Shown: positions 1 through 9,727, counted from the first letter of the stretch. The stretch: 64,000 bases of DNA from Faecalibacterium sp. HTF-F (GCF_023347535.1 NZ_CP094473.1:372001-436000); one strand, 5' to 3'. Translations and numbers: made by a program. The notes: generated by a model not told the origin, from the letters alone.

Positions 1-2465
1 TGCAAAAGATGAATGTGGACCCCGGCAGCTTTTCTGCCGCCGTGGCCGAAAAGCTTTCGGCTCTGCCCCGGGTGTCCGGCTCCGGCCGTGACCCCGACAA
101 GGTCTATATCTCGCAGGCCACCGATAAGGTGCTCAGCGCCGCGGCCCGCGAGGCAAAGGCCATGAAGGATGACTATGTCAGCGTAGAGCATGTGTTTCTG
201 GGCCTGCTGAATGAGCAGGATCAGAACACGGCAGAACTGTTCCGTGCCTTTGGCATCACCAAAGATAAGTTCCTGCAGCAGCTCACAGCAGTGCGCGGCA
301 ACCAGCGCGTCACCAATGACAACCCGGAGGATACCTACAACGCCCTGCAGAAATACGGTCAGGATCTGGTAGACCTTGCCCGCAAGCAGAAGCTGGACCC
401 CGTCATTGGCCGCGATCAGGAGATCCGCAACGTGATCCGCATCCTGTCCCGTAAGACCAAGAACAACCCCTGCCTGATCGGTGAGCCCGGCGTTGGCAAG
501 ACCGCCATTGCTGAGGGTCTTGCACAGCGTATCGTGCGCGGCGATGTGCCCGAAAACCTGAAAGACCGCATCGTGTTCAGTCTGGACATGGGCGCTCTGG
601 TGGCCGGTGCAAAGTACCGCGGCGAGTTCGAGGAGCGCCTGAAGAGTGTGCTGAACGAGGTGAAGAAGAGCGAGGGCAAGATCATTCTCTTCATCGATGA
701 GCTGCACACCATCGTGGGTGCCGGCAAGACAGACGGCGCCATGGACGCAGGCAATCTGCTCAAGCCCATGCTGGCCCGGGGCGAGCTGCACTGCATCGGT
801 GCTACCACGCTGGACGAGTACCGCCAGTATATCGAGAAAGACCCCGCTCTGGAGCGCCGCTTCCAGCCAGTACAGGTGGATGAGCCCACCGTGGAGGACA
901 CTATCTCCATCCTGCGCGGCCTGAAGGAACGCTACGAGGTGTTCCACGGCGTGAAGATCAACGATAGCGCCCTGATCGCCGCTGCCACCCTGTCCGACCG
1001 CTATATCACGGATCGTTTCCTGCCGGATAAGGCCATCGACCTTGTGGATGAAGCCTGCGCCATGATCAAGACCGAGATGGACAGCATGCCCAGCGAGATG
1101 GATGATCTGGCCCACCGCATCACCCAGCTGCAGATCGAGCAGGTGAGCCTGAAAAAGGAGACCGATGCCCTGAGCCAGAGCCGCCTGAAGGATCTGGAAA
1201 AGGAGCTGGCCGAGCTGCAGGATAAGTTCCGCAGCATGAAGGCAAAGTGGGAGAACGAGAAGAACGCCATCGGCAAGGTGCAATCCCTGCGTGAGCAGAT
1301 CGAGCAGACCAATGCCGACATTGAAAAGGCTCAGCGTGAGTACGACCTGAACAAGGCTGCCGAGCTGAAATATGGCAAGTTGCCTCAGCTGCAGAAACAG
1401 CTGGAAGAGGAAGAGAAGATCGCCGCCGCCAAGAAAGAGGACAGCCTGCTGCGTGACCGCGTGACCGACGAGGAAATCGCCCGCATCGTGGCCCGCTGGA
1501 CCGGCATCCCGGTGGAGAAACTGGTGGAGGGTGAGCGCGAGAAGCTGCTGCATCTGGACGATGTGCTGCACCAGCGGGTCATCGGTCAGGACGAGGCTGT
1601 GACCAAGGTGAGCGAGGCCATCCTGCGCAGCCGCGCCGGTATCGCCAACCCCAACCGCCCCATCGGCAGCTTCCTGTTCCTCGGCCCCACCGGCGTGGGC
1701 AAGACTGAGCTGGCCAAGGCACTGGCACAGGCACTGTTTGACGACGAGCGCAACATGGTGCGAATCGATATGACCGAGTATATGGAGAAGTTCAGCGTCA
1801 GCCGTCTGATCGGCGCGCCTCCGGGATACGTCGGTTACGAAGAGGGCGGCCAGCTGACCGAGGCTGTGCGCCGCAAGCCCTACAGCGTGGTGCTGTTCGA
1901 TGAGGTGGAAAAAGCCCATCCCGATGTGTTCAACATCCTGCTGCAGGTGCTGGACGATGGCCGCATCACCGACAGTCAGGGCCGCACCGTGGACTTCAAG
2001 AACACGGTCATCATCCTCACCTCCAATCTGGGCAGCGACATCATCCTGAACGATCTGGAGCAGCGCCGCGCCAACGGCTCCAACGAGCTGAGCGAGGAAG
2101 CAAAGCATCAGATCGACCAGCTGCTGAAGAGCAAGTTCCGTCCCGAATTCCTGAACCGTCTGGACGAGATCGTCTACTACAAGAGCCTGACCAAGGACGA
2201 GATGCGCAGGATCGTGGATCTGCAGCTGCAGGATCTGCGCAAGCGCATGGAGGAGGGCAAGCACCTCAAGCTGGAGGTCACCACCGCCGCCAAGGACTTC
2301 ATCATCGATTCTGCCTACGACAGCGTCTATGGTGCACGTCCCATCAAGCGGTTCATCCAGAGCCGCGTGGAGACCCTGATCGCCAAGGCCATCATTCAGG
2401 GCAGCTATACCGAGGGCAACACCCTGACGGTAGACTGCGAGAACGGCGCTTTGACCCTGCGATAA
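1..2465 (+). CDS. clpB: ATP-dependent chaperone ClpB, C-terminal ~820 residues (5' end cut by window)
   Basis: ClpB is a hexameric AAA+ disaggregase that threads aggregated proteins through its pore, usually together with DnaK. The reading frame is already open at base 3, and the family is about 860-870 aa, so roughly 50 N-terminal residues lie outside the window. The remainder of the N-terminal Clp repeat domain is followed by AAA module 1 (Walker [10 protein letters not shown] near base 480, Walker B FIDELH near 690), the long coiled middle domain (about 1090-1450) that separates ClpB from ClpC/ClpA, and AAA module 2 (GPTGVGKTE near 1685, pore loop GYVGYEEGG near 1830, sensor-2 GARPIKR near 2335). 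No ClpP-docking IGF-type loop was noticed. Stop TAA at 2463-2465. The identification is secure. Confidence 0.97.
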   Translation, partial: QKMNVDPGSFSAAVAEKLSALPRVSGSGRDPDKVYISQATDKVLSAAAREAKAMKDDYVSVEHVFLGLLNEQDQNTAELFRAFGITKDKFLQQLTAVRGNQRVTNDNPEDTYNALQKYGQDLVDLARKQKLDPVIGRDQEIRNVIRILSRKTKNNPCLIGEPGVGKTAIAEGLAQRIVRGDVPENLKDRIVFSLDMGALVAGAKYRGEFEERLKSVLNEVKKSEGKIILFIDELHTIVGAGKTDGAMDAGNLLKPMLARGELHCIGATTLDEYRQYIEKDPALERRFQPVQVDEPTVEDTISILRGLKERYEVFHGVKINDSALIAAATLSDRYITDRFLPDKAIDLVDEACAMIKTEMDSMPSEMDDLAHRITQLQIEQVSLKKETDALSQSRLKDLEKELAELQDKFRSMKAKWENEKNAIGKVQSLREQIEQTNADIEKAQREYDLNKAAELKYGKLPQLQKQLEEEEKIAAAKKEDSLLRDRVTDEEIARIVARWTGIPVEKLVEGEREKLLHLDDVLHQRVIGQDEAVTKVSEAILRSRAGIANPNRPIGSFLFLGPTGVGKTELAKALAQALFDDERNMVRIDMTEYMEKFSVSRLIGAPPGYVGYEEGGQLTEAVRRKPYSVVLFDEVEKAHPDVFNILLQVLDDGRITDSQGRTVDFKNTVIILTSNLGSDIILNDLEQRRANGSNELSEEAKHQIDQLLKSKFRPEFLNRLDEIVYYKSLTKDEMRRIVDLQLQDLRKRMEEGKHLKLEVTTAAKDFIIDSAYDSVYGARPIKRFIQSRVETLIAKAIIQGSYTEGNTLTVDCENGALTLR

Positions 2466-2508
2466 CGCGGATTTTACCTGTTTTGTACGGACTTTGCGGC
2501 CAGAAAGC

Positions 2509-2537
2509 TTGCACCACCGTACAGAATATGGTATGAT
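2509..2537 (+). promoter_or_regulatory. Promoter for the CBS/CorC gene
   Basis: TTGCAC at 2509-2514 and TATGAT at 2532-2537, spaced 17 bp. It lies in the 270-bp gap after clpB, which otherwise holds only the palindromic repeat at 2619-2717; that repeat would form part of the 5' UTR. Confidence 0.55.
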
Positions 2538-2618
2538 TACAAATAACATTGATGTGCTTTTCATCGCGGAACAGCAACGATGGGGAGCACATTTTTGTAT
2601 GTGAGAACATTTATCCCA

Positions 2619-2717
2619 AAACTCTCTCAGGCGCGTTGCGCCAGTGTGCGATATCGCGGGCAGCAGCACCTTCTGCGTGGAAGGGGCAGGCATCGCCGCG
2701 CGATGCCTGAGAGGGTT
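2619..2717. repeat. Dispersed palindromic repeat, degenerate copy 1
   Basis: Left end CTCTCTCAGGCGCG (from 2622) and right end CGATGCCTGAGAGGG (2701-2715) are inverted copies of the CCCTCTCAG end module that recurs at 52083-52239, 56997-57249 and 62858-62994. Inner sequence is GC-rich and hairpin-prone. It is transcribed ahead of the CBS/CorC gene. Confidence 0.6.
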
Positions 2718-2734
2718 CAAACAAAAACAGAAAG

Positions 2735-4060
2735 TTGAGTGTGATTTCCCTTTTTATGGACGATGGCAGTATTACGCTTTTGGCGGCGTTGATCATTCTG
2801 GTGGCATTTTCCGCCTTTTTCTCCGCCTCTGAGACCGCATTTTCTTCCCTGAACCAGATCCGCCTGAAAAGCCGTGCTGAGGACGGCGATTCGGCAGCAG
2901 CCCGTGTGCTGGCTATGTCGGAAAAGTACGACAAGCTGCTCTCCACCATCCTCATCGGCAACAATATCGTCAACATTGCCGCAGCATCCATTGGCACAGT
3001 GCTGTTCACCCGCCTGCTGGACCCGGAGCGGGGCGCGACGGTGTCCACCTTCGTGCTGACCATTGTGGTGCTGATCTTTGGCGAGGTGACTCCCAAGAGC
3101 CTTGCCAAGGAGATGCCGGAGACGGTTGCTACGGCGGTTTCGCCCTTTTTGAACCTGCTGCTGATCCTGTTCACCCCGCTGACCTGGCTGTTCACCCAGT
3201 GGAAGCGCCTGCTGGGGCATTTCATCCACAGCACCGAGGAGGACACCATCACCGAGGGTGAGCTGATGACCATGGTCAGCGAGGCCGAGAACGACGGCGA
3301 GCTGACCGACCGGGAAAGCCAGCTCATCCGCAGCGCCATTGAGTTTGACGATGTGGAGGTGGAGGAAATCCTCACGCCCCGCGTGGATGTGATCGCGGTG
3401 GAGGACGACCTCTCGCTGGATGATGTGGCCGATACCTTTGCGGAATCGGGATATTCCCGTCTGCCCGTCTACCACGGCACCATTGACAACATCATTGGTG
3501 TGGTACATGAAAAGGACTTTTATCTTGGCCGTCTGCGCAAGGATACCACGCTGGAAGACCTTGTGAAGCCCACCCTTTATACCACCGGCTCCACCCAGAT
3601 CTCCCAGCTGCTGCGCACCCTGCGCGAGCAGCACCACCACATGGCGGTGGTGGTGGACGAGTACGGCGGCACCGAGGGCATCATCACACTGGAAGATATT
3701 CTGGAAGAGCTGGTAGGCGAGATCTGGGATGAGCACGACGAAGCGACCGAGGACTTCCGCAGGCAGTCGGACGGCAGCTGGATCGTGCTGGGCAGTGCCG
3801 GTGTGGACGACCTGTATGAGAGGCTGGGCCTGCCGGAGGATGAGGATATCGATTCCAATACGGTGAACGGTCTGGTGCAGGAAAAAACCTGCCATTTGCC
3901 CAAGGTGGGCGACCGGTTCACGCTGGGCGAGTACGACGGTGTCGTTACCCGCACGGCCAAGCGCCGCGTGACTGAAGTGCGTCTGACCCCGGCGGATAAG
4001 CCGGAGGTGAAGAAGGACGAAGAGGACAGGCAGCGCTTCAACCGGATCACGAATAAATAA
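2735..4060 (+). CDS. CNNM/CorB-type membrane protein with CBS pair and CorC_HlyC domain
   Basis: Member of the hemolysin-C/CorB family, linked in characterised members to Mg2+ (or cobalt) efflux or homeostasis. Four hydrophobic stretches of a DUF21/CNNM transmembrane domain occupy about residues 8-160, with the [11 protein letters not shown] motif near residue 30. Then come a CBS pair (about 205-330, containing [11 protein letters not shown] and the [26 protein letters not shown] signature) and a C-terminal CorC/HlyC FAD-like domain (345-425). Length of about 440 aa is normal. The start is uncertain: TTG at 2735 with weak AG-rich upstream sequence, GTG at 2741 or ATG at 2756 are all possible. 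Monocistronic, with a promoter at 2509-2537 and a terminator at 4141-4207. Confidence 0.9.
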   Translation: MSVISLFMDDGSITLLAALIILVAFSAFFSASETAFSSLNQIRLKSRAEDGDSAAARVLAMSEKYDKLLSTILIGNNIVNIAAASIGTVLFTRLLDPERGATVSTFVLTIVVLIFGEVTPKSLAKEMPETVATAVSPFLNLLLILFTPLTWLFTQWKRLLGHFIHSTEEDTITEGELMTMVSEAENDGELTDRESQLIRSAIEFDDVEVEEILTPRVDVIAVEDDLSLDDVADTFAESGYSRLPVYHGTIDNIIGVVHEKDFYLGRLRKDTTLEDLVKPTLYTTGSTQISQLLRTLREQHHHMAVVVDEYGGTEGIITLEDILEELVGEIWDEHDEATEDFRRQSDGSWIVLGSAGVDDLYERLGLPEDEDIDSNTVNGLVQEKTCHLPKVGDRFTLGEYDGVVTRTAKRRVTEVRLTPADKPEVKKDEEDRQRFNRITNK

Positions 4061-4140
4061 GAAGCGGCTTCCCATAAGCTGCGTGCAGGGCATTCTGCCC
4101 GGCAAGCAGGAACAGCAGCCGAAAGACCGAACGATACAAA

Positions 4141-4207
4141 AAAGCAAGTGCACACATCTCCATCAAAAACGCTGGTTTTTGAAAAGAGTGCGGCACTTGC
4201 TTTTGTT
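4141..4207 (+). terminator. Rho-independent-like terminator after the CBS/CorC gene
   Basis: AAAGCAAGTGC (4141-4151) pairs with GCACTTGCTTTT (4193-4204), followed by a T-rich run; a smaller hairpin (CAAAAACGCTGGTTTTTG) sits in the loop. It lies between convergent genes and could serve both. Confidence 0.7.
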
Positions 4208-4233
4208 TTTATGTGCTCACAGCCGGAGCGATC

Positions 4234-4803
4234 TCAGGCGGGTTCTTTTTGAGTGGGCGGTTGCGTGGGCGGGGTGGGCTGGGCAGAGCAGACCACCGGG
4301 GCGTCCGGTGCAAACTGCAGATATTCCCGCGGGGCAAAGCCCAGAAGCCCGGCCAGCGGGGCAAAATGCTTTTGTTTCAGGGTATTGTTGAACCGTGTGA
4401 CCGAATCGTTGTAGATCAGGCTGCTGGTATAGATCATGCGGTTGTAGCAGTTGGCCGCTTCGATGCAGCGCTGGTAGGTCTTGTCTGCCTTGATGGCCGG
4501 GCGGCTCTCGGCCACGGCGGTCACATAGCTCATGGCCTGCGCAAGCCGCTGCTCCTGTTCCAGCACCTGTGCCGGTGTGGAAAGCGCATGGATGGAGGGC
4601 GGCGGCAGCACCAGCTGGGCCGAAGGGCCATAGCTGCGGAGCAGTTCCAGAAGCGCTTCCAGTGCGCGGAAGCGGGAGGAAAGCTGCAAGCCGATCTGTT
4701 CCATGGCAATTTTGATGTTGTCGTCCAGCTGGCGGAGACTGCGATATACTGCGCCGACCCAGACTGCAAGCAGAAGCAGCAATGGGATGAGTACGTATAT
4801 CAT
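4234..4803 (-). CDS. LemA family membrane protein
   Basis: LemA proteins are small, single-pass, helical bacterial proteins of unclear function. A membrane helix spans about residues 2-18, followed by long amphipathic helices. The C-terminal signature near residues 129-165 (YNDSVTRFNNTL, LLGFAPREYLQF) matches the conserved LemA YND...FN...LLGF.PREYF block. 189 aa is the usual size. The tail after the signature is proline-rich and poorly conserved. Start ATG at 4801-4803 with GGGAGG upstream. It lies downstream of the nagA-regulator-kinase genes on the same strand after a 128-bp gap, so co-transcription is possible but not shown. Confidence 0.85.
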   Translation of the reverse strand: MIYVLIPLLLLLAVWVGAVYRSLRQLDDNIKIAMEQIGLQLSSRFRALEALLELLRSYGPSAQLVLPPPSIHALSTPAQVLEQEQRLAQAMSYVTAVAESRPAIKADKTYQRCIEAANCYNRMIYTSSLIYNDSVTRFNNTLKQKHFAPLAGLLGFAPREYLQFAPDAPVVCSAQPTPPTQPPTQKEPA

Positions 4804-4931
4804 ACAGGAGACCTCCCTTCAAAGAAGTAAAATCGGGCGGCAGTACAGTCGTCTGAGCTTACTATAACACAAAATGTGCGGCAGAAGGGTATTTGGCATG
4901 AACCGCCCACAAAATGCATTGAATCGACCTT

Positions 4932-6221
4932 TTACAGGGAAATGCGCAGCACAAACTGATCTTGCTGCCGGGCAAAGCTGTACATGCCGCCGTATTGCTC
5001 CACAATGGCGCAGATGCTGCGCACGCCAAGGCCGTGACCGGGCTGGCTGGTGGTGGGAATGCCCTGCGCGTCGAACTGGACCGGGAAAGAGCAGGAGTTT
5101 GCGATCTGCACAAACAGCCTGCCATCCTTTTCGTAGGCGGTGGTCTCCACAACAGCGGGCTTTCCGGCCTGCTTCTGGCGCTGCCCGGCGTGCAGGGCGT
5201 TTTCCAGCGCGTTGGAAAACAGCACGCACAGATCGCTGTCCGGCAGCGGCAGAATCAGCGGGATGGCTGCATGGACCCGGAAATCGATACCATCGTGCTG
5301 TGCGCGGGCAGCAAAGGAGGAGAGGATGAGGTTGGCGGCCTCGTTCTCGCAGTAAACATTCACCTTGCTGGCTTCGATCTCAGCACACACACTGTGGATG
5401 TACTCCTGTGCGGCTTCCGTGCGGCCGTTCTCGATGCAGGCAGAAAGATACTGCAGATGATGGCGCAGGTCGTGGCGGTAGGTGCTGGCCTTGCGCTGGC
5501 TCTCCCGCATGGCTTCGATCTCACGCACGGCCTGAGTCACCTGCAGGTTCAGGCTGTTCCGGGTCTGTTCCAGCTGGCTGCGCAGCTGCTGCTCCTGTGT
5601 GGTGTGCAGCACAAAGCCCAGATAGGCCAGACTGCACACAAAGGGCATGAACTCCACAGCCGCCTGGTTGCCGCTGGAAAGCAGGTCGGTGTAGATGCGG
5701 GTAAAGTAGTCAAAGAGATAGCTCAGCAGCGGGATCATGCCGAATTGCAGCTGCAGCAAAAGCGGGGAGCGGGACAGTGCCCGCACCGACGGTGCGATCC
5801 AGCGGATCAGCACCAGAAGAATCGGCAGAGTGACGATCAGCTCGGTGGCGTCCTGCAGTACGGTGCCGCCCGCCGGGAACAGCGCAATGACCAGCAGCGC
5901 GGCCCAGCGCCGCAGCTGGCAGCACAGATAGGCTGTCAGCACGGATACCAGCGACCATAGCGCACGGCGGGTCATGGCGGCCAGCAGCAGCCACAGCGGC
6001 AGATGGGTGATGAGCGGGTAGAGATACCGGGCAAGGCCGGTGCCCCAGCGCAGGCTGACCACACCCTGCAGCGCCAGCATCAGGATGGTGCATCCCACAA
6101 GCAGGAGCCTGCGGCGGCGGGTCCATTCGATCTCACAGAAGGCGGCAGACAGCACGATGCCGAAAATGCCCACCGCGGCAAGGTTGCACAGGGAAAGGGC
6201 TTCCGTCAGGAGGCTGCTCAC
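4932..6221 (-). CDS. AgrC/GHKL-type sensor histidine kinase
   Basis: Sensor kinase of the GHKL class that pairs with LytTR regulators. The N-terminal half (residues 1-205) is six or seven hydrophobic helices forming a membrane sensor. A coiled segment (207-245) leads to the dimerisation/phosphoacceptor helix with YRHDLRHHLQYL (His in RHDLRHH near residue 250). The catalytic domain carries an N-box (SNALENAL) and an intact glycine loop (GHGLGVRSI near residue 398). The GTG start at 6219-6221 overlaps the stop of the preceding regulator gene (GTGA), so the two are translationally coupled. The input signal is not evident; peptide sensing is typical of the family but no peptide gene was recognised nearby. 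Confidence 0.9.
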   Translation of the reverse strand: MSSLLTEALSLCNLAAVGIFGIVLSAAFCEIEWTRRRRLLLVGCTILMLALQGVVSLRWGTGLARYLYPLITHLPLWLLLAAMTRRALWSLVSVLTAYLCCQLRRWAALLVIALFPAGGTVLQDATELIVTLPILLVLIRWIAPSVRALSRSPLLLQLQFGMIPLLSYLFDYFTRIYTDLLSSGNQAAVEFMPFVCSLAYLGFVLHTTQEQQLRSQLEQTRNSLNLQVTQAVREIEAMRESQRKASTYRHDLRHHLQYLSACIENGRTEAAQEYIHSVCAEIEASKVNVYCENEAANLILSSFAARAQHDGIDFRVHAAIPLILPLPDSDLCVLFSNALENALHAGQRQKQAGKPAVVETTAYEKDGRLFVQIANSCSFPVQFDAQGIPTTSQPGHGLGVRSICAIVEQYGGMYSFARQQDQFVLRISL

Positions 6222-6952
6222 AGCATCACCTGCTTTCGGCGGAAGGCGTATTCCAGATACTGCCGGCGGATGTCGGAGGATTTGCCGTGGGGAATGGGGA
6301 TCTGCACCAGATTGGTCAGGGTGACGGCCCGGCTGGAGATGTTCTGGACATATTCCATGTTGACAAGGAACGAGCGGTGCGGGCGCAGAAAGATCTCATA
6401 GGGGGCCAGCTGCCGGGCCAGCTCGTCCATGCTGCCGGTGCTCTCCAGAACGCCGCCGTCTGAAAGGTGGAACAGCAGGGTGCGGCCCAGCACCTCGCAG
6501 TACAGCAGCCGATCCAGCTCGATGCGGGAAATGCCGGTCTTGCACCGCAGCACCAGACTGCGCTGGTCGGCCCGGCGGCACTCGGCAATGACCGAGTCGG
6601 TCAGTCGGAAAAAGCTTTCCTCCCAGATGGGCTTGAGCTGATAGAAGTAGGCGCCCACCATATAGGATTCCACCGCAAACTCGGTGGAAGAGGTGAGAAA
6701 GATGATCTCGACTGCAGTGTCGTACTGGCGGATCTCCTTGGCGACGGTGATGCCGTTTTCAGCCGGCATGATGACATCCAGAAACAGGATATCATACCGC
6801 ACGCCCTTTTCGATCTCGGCCAGCAGATCCAGCGGACTGCGGAACGCTGTGCACTGGATCTGGATGCAGCGCTGAGTGCGGTATTTTTCCAGCAGGGCAG
6901 ACAGCTGATCCAGAACAGTCTGGTCGTCGTCGCAGAATGCGATTTGGATCAT
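6218..6952 (-). CDS. LytTR-family response regulator
   Basis: Two-domain regulator: a receiver domain (residues 1-120, acidic FCDDDQ pocket near the N-terminus, phosphoacceptor Asp in LFLDVIMPAENG, switch Thr/Ser in FLTSS) and a LytTR DNA-binding domain (about 135-240, with LRPHRSFLVNMEYV). The ATG at 6952 is preferred because receiver domains begin directly with a sequence like MIQIAFCDDD; a GTG at 6964 adds four residues and lies very close to the AAAGGA motif. It follows nagA by about 38 bp and overlaps the kinase gene by 4 bp, so nagA-regulator-kinase reads as one operon. Target promoters are unknown. Confidence 0.9.
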   Translation of the reverse strand: MIQIAFCDDDQTVLDQLSALLEKYRTQRCIQIQCTAFRSPLDLLAEIEKGVRYDILFLDVIMPAENGITVAKEIRQYDTAVEIIFLTSSTEFAVESYMVGAYFYQLKPIWEESFFRLTDSVIAECRRADQRSLVLRCKTGISRIELDRLLYCEVLGRTLLFHLSDGGVLESTGSMDELARQLAPYEIFLRPHRSFLVNMEYVQNISSRAVTLTNLVQIPIPHGKSSDIRRQYLEYAFRRKQVML

Positions 6953-6990
6953 AGCGGTTTCCACATCCTTTGTTCGTGTTGGCCGGGCAC

Positions 6991-8127
6991 TTACAGCTGG
7001 GCTTTGCCCATGCAGTAGGTCTGCAGCACATCGTAGTTGTCGTCCAGCACCACAAGGTCGGCGTCCTTGCCCACCTGAATGGAACCCTTGCGGTCATCCA
7101 GATGCAGGCAGCGGGCCGGGTTGATGGTGCAGGCGTTCAGTGCGTAGTTGAAGGGCACCATGGCTTCTTCCACAAGGATGCGCAGGCCCTTGTTGATGTT
7201 CAGGGTGGAACCGGCCAGCGTACCGTTGTCCAGATGCGCGCTGCCGTCCGGGTAGATGGTGATATGGTTGCCGCCAAAGATATACTCGCTGCCGATGGGG
7301 GTGCCCTTTGCCATCAGTGCGTCCGAGATCATGATGGCGTAGTCCGGGCCCTTGCTCATAAAGTAGTTGTTCAGGGCAGCCGGGGTGGAGTGGCAGCCGT
7401 CGCAGATGATCTCACCGTACATGGTGCGGATGCGGTAGGCTGCGCCCACCAGACCGTTTGCACGGTGGGCAAAGGGGGACATGCCGTTGTAGACATGGGT
7501 CATGGAGCGGGCACCGTTGGCCCATGCCATCACAGCCTGCTCGTAGGTGGCGGCGCTGTGGCCGATGCTGACCACCACGCCGTGCTCGGTCAGGTAATGG
7601 GTCAGGGCAAAGCCTTCGTCGTGCTCAGGTGCAAGGGTCACATAACGGATGTGGCCGCGGGCGGCCTCCTGATAGTGCTTGAACTGCTCCACGCTGGGCT
7701 TTGCAATGTACTCCGGCGGCTGTGCGCCCTTGTACTTCATATCGAGGTAGGGGCCCTCAAAGTGGATGCCAAGGATCTCGGCACCCTCATAGCCACCCTC
7801 CATTACGTCGGCCACATTGGCCACGGCATTGGTCAGCACCTCCACGCTCTGGGTGACGGTAGTGGCCAGAAAGCTGGTCACGCCCTCGGAAACGATATGC
7901 TTGGCCCAGTAGCGCAGGCCCTCCGGCTTTGCGTCGTTGGTGTCGAACTCATAGGCACCATGGCAGTGGATGTCCATAAAGCCGGGAACGATGCGCTTGG
8001 AGCCGTAGTCCACATCGGCCTGCTTTTCCCCATAGGGGAAGATGCCGGTGATCCGGCCCTGCTCCAGCTCCAATGCAGCCGGCACAAACTGGTCGGCAAG
8101 CCATACCTTCTTGCTCTGGATGATCAT
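6991..8127 (-). CDS. nagA: N-acetylglucosamine-6-phosphate deacetylase
   Basis: Amidohydrolase that removes acetate from GlcNAc-6-phosphate to give glucosamine-6-phosphate, in cell-wall recycling and host or mucin GlcNAc use. Metal and catalytic motifs are visible: HxH in DIHCHG (His54/His56), HFEGPYLD, the GHS and THVYNGM histidine motifs, CDGCHS, and the catalytic Asp in ISDALMAKG. The 378-aa length is standard. ATG at 8127 is preceded by GGAGGG. No nagB or PTS gene is adjacent; instead a LytTR/GHKL pair follows within 40 bp. Promoter candidate: TATAAT (8203-8208) with TGGTTA 17 bp upstream (8226-8231). Confidence 0.93.
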   Translation of the reverse strand: MIIQSKKVWLADQFVPAALELEQGRITGIFPYGEKQADVDYGSKRIVPGFMDIHCHGAYEFDTNDAKPEGLRYWAKHIVSEGVTSFLATTVTQSVEVLTNAVANVADVMEGGYEGAEILGIHFEGPYLDMKYKGAQPPEYIAKPSVEQFKHYQEAARGHIRYVTLAPEHDEGFALTHYLTEHGVVVSIGHSAATYEQAVMAWANGARSMTHVYNGMSPFAHRANGLVGAAYRIRTMYGEIICDGCHSTPAALNNYFMSKGPDYAIMISDALMAKGTPIGSEYIFGGNHITIYPDGSAHLDNGTLAGSTLNINKGLRILVEEAMVPFNYALNACTINPARCLHLDDRKGSIQVGKDADLVVLDDNYDVLQTYCMGKAQL

Positions 8128-8249
8128 ACGCTTAACCCTCCGTACTATTCATCATAAAATCTGCATCTGCTGCGCAGCAAAAGCGCAGTCTGTCTACCGA
8201 AAATTATAACATTTTCTGGTGAAAATAACCAGTGTTACAGCGGCTTTTC

Positions 8250-8304
8250 AAAAAAATACAGCAGGACCCCCGGCAGAACGCAATGCTCTGCCGGGGGTCC
8301 TGCT
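8250..8304 (-). terminator. Strong terminator after the BASS transporter
   Basis: GCAGGACCCCCGGCAG (8261-8276) pairs with CTGCCGGGGGTCCTGC (8288-8303); on the minus strand the stem is followed by an uninterrupted T run (8250-8256). It separates the BASS gene from nagA. Confidence 0.85.
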
Positions 8305-8317
8305 GCTTTATGAAAGA

Positions 8318-9262
8318 TCAGTCCTTCTTCTCTGCGGTGCGGGCAAAGAAGTTGGCGAGGATGGCACCGGAAATGTTATGCCACACCGAGAACACAGCGC
8401 CGGGGATGGTCGCCAGCGGATACTGTGCAAAGTGGGCAGCGGCCAGAGAGGTGGCAAGGCCCGAGTTCTGCATACCGACCTCGATGGAAATTGCACGGCA
8501 CTTGGTGGAATCCAGCTTCAGCAGCTTGCCCACGCCAAAGCCGGTGAGGTAGCCCAGCAGGTTGTGCAGGATGACCACAGCAAGGATCAGCAGGCCGCTG
8601 GTCATGATCTTGGCGGAGTTTGCGGACACAACGGCGCAGATGATGAGCACGATGGCAGTGGTGGAGACCAGCGGCAGCACGCGGACGGCGTTCTGGGTAA
8701 AGGCATGGAAGAAGTGGTTGACCACAAAGCCCAGTGCGATGGGCACCAGCACCACCTTGACGATGGACAGGAACATGTTCATGGGGTTCACATCCACGCG
8801 CTGACCGGCATACAGCAGGGTGAGCAGCGGGGTAAGGAACGGAGCCAGCACGGTGGAAACAGCGGTCATGCCAACGGACAGTGCAACGTCACCCTTGGAC
8901 AGATAGGTCATCACGTTGGAGGAGGTGCCGCCGGGGCAGGTGCCCACGAGGATGACGCCGATGGCCAGCTCGGTGGGCAGATGGAACACCTGGGTCAGCG
9001 CCCATGCCAGAAAGGGCATCAGGGTGAACTGTGCAATGCAGCCGATGACGACGTCCTTCGGGCGGCTGAACACCACCTTGAAGTCCTCCGGCTTCAGGGT
9101 AAGGCCCATGCCGAACATGACGATGCCCAGCAGGGTGTTGACCCATGCGGTCTTGACCACGCTGAAGGTACCCGGGAAGAACAGGGCCAGCGCCGCCACC
9201 ACGATGACGATGGCGGCCATGTACTTGCCCACAAAGTCGCTTACTTTTTCCAGTGTTTTCAT
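8318..9262 (-). CDS. Bile acid:sodium symporter (BASS) family transporter
   Basis: Membrane carrier of the BASS/SBF superfamily, whose bacterial members move various organic anions with Na+ (bile acids, pantoate, keto acids). 314 aa with about nine or ten hydrophobic helices. Family motifs are present: the GMGLTLKPEDF motif, the Na+-site region VGTCPGGTSSNVMTYL, and EVGMQNSGLA. Start ATG at 9260-9262 with AAGGAG. It is preceded by a 290-nt T-box leader with an isoleucine-type specifier, so it should be expressed when tRNA-Ile is uncharged. That argues for a substrate in branched-chain amino-acid or keto-acid supply rather than bile acid; the substrate itself cannot be read from sequence. Confidence 0.9.
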   Translation of the reverse strand: MKTLEKVSDFVGKYMAAIVIVVAALALFFPGTFSVVKTAWVNTLLGIVMFGMGLTLKPEDFKVVFSRPKDVVIGCIAQFTLMPFLAWALTQVFHLPTELAIGVILVGTCPGGTSSNVMTYLSKGDVALSVGMTAVSTVLAPFLTPLLTLLYAGQRVDVNPMNMFLSIVKVVLVPIALGFVVNHFFHAFTQNAVRVLPLVSTTAIVLIICAVVSANSAKIMTSGLLILAVVILHNLLGYLTGFGVGKLLKLDSTKCRAISIEVGMQNSGLATSLAAAHFAQYPLATIPGAVFSVWHNISGAILANFFARTAEKKD

Positions 9263-9345
9263 GATGAACTCTCCTTTTTTCTGAACACTTTATTTTTGCG
9301 GATGCAAAGACAATGAAACATCCGGAAAATGGCTTTCCCGCAAAT

Positions 9346-9640
9346 AAAAACGCCTTTGCCCCTTACGGTTCGTAAGAGACAAAGGCGTAAAAATTCCTCT
9401 GCGGTACCACTCTTATTGCCGGTGCAAAGCCCGGCCCCTCAGTGCGCATCCAACAATGCGCGGCCCGTGATAACGGGGGCCTGCCGTTCCCGCTTACTGG
9501 GGCGCAGATGCTGCCCATTCAGCCGGAAAGCTCGGAGAGGATCTTCCCACGGACGCCCTGCACTGCCTTGCACCATCCGGCAGCTCTCTGCGGCATTCTT
9601 TCCGGGTACTCTTTCTCGTCATAGCCGAATATTTCACTGC
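9346..9640 (-). ncRNA. T-box leader RNA, isoleucine-type specifier
   Basis: On the minus strand the transcript contains, in order: the stem I base with an AGTA E-loop strand (ACGAGAAAGAGTAC), the distal loop block (CAGAGAGCTGC..GGATGGTGCAAGGCAG), a specifier loop GGGAAGATCCTCTCCGAGC, the T-box sequence AAGAGTGGTACCGCAGAG (9397-9414), and a terminator stem (9351-9387) followed by TTTTTATTT. Aligning the GAA E-loop strand and the downstream GAGC as in the B. subtilis glyQS leader puts the specifier at ATC (9540-9542), an Ile codon. The bulge TGGT would pair with an ACCA-ending tRNA, as in tRNA-Ile. The T-box call is secure; the specifier call is moderate. Confidence 0.9.
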
Positions 9641-9645
9641 CCCGC

Positions 9646-9674
9646 AGTATACTCTTCCGCAAGGGCAAAGTCAA
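9646..9674 (-). promoter_or_regulatory. Promoter of the T-box/BASS transcript
   Basis: Minus-strand TTGACT (9669-9674) and TATACT (9646-9651) with a 17-bp spacer, ending just upstream of the T-box stem I. It lies 54 bp downstream of the dctP stop, so the BASS unit is transcribed on its own. Confidence 0.8.
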
Positions 9675-9727
9675 GGGATGGGGCCCGTCGGATTTTTCAT
9701 CTGGTTTGCATCAGGGATGAAAGCGGT

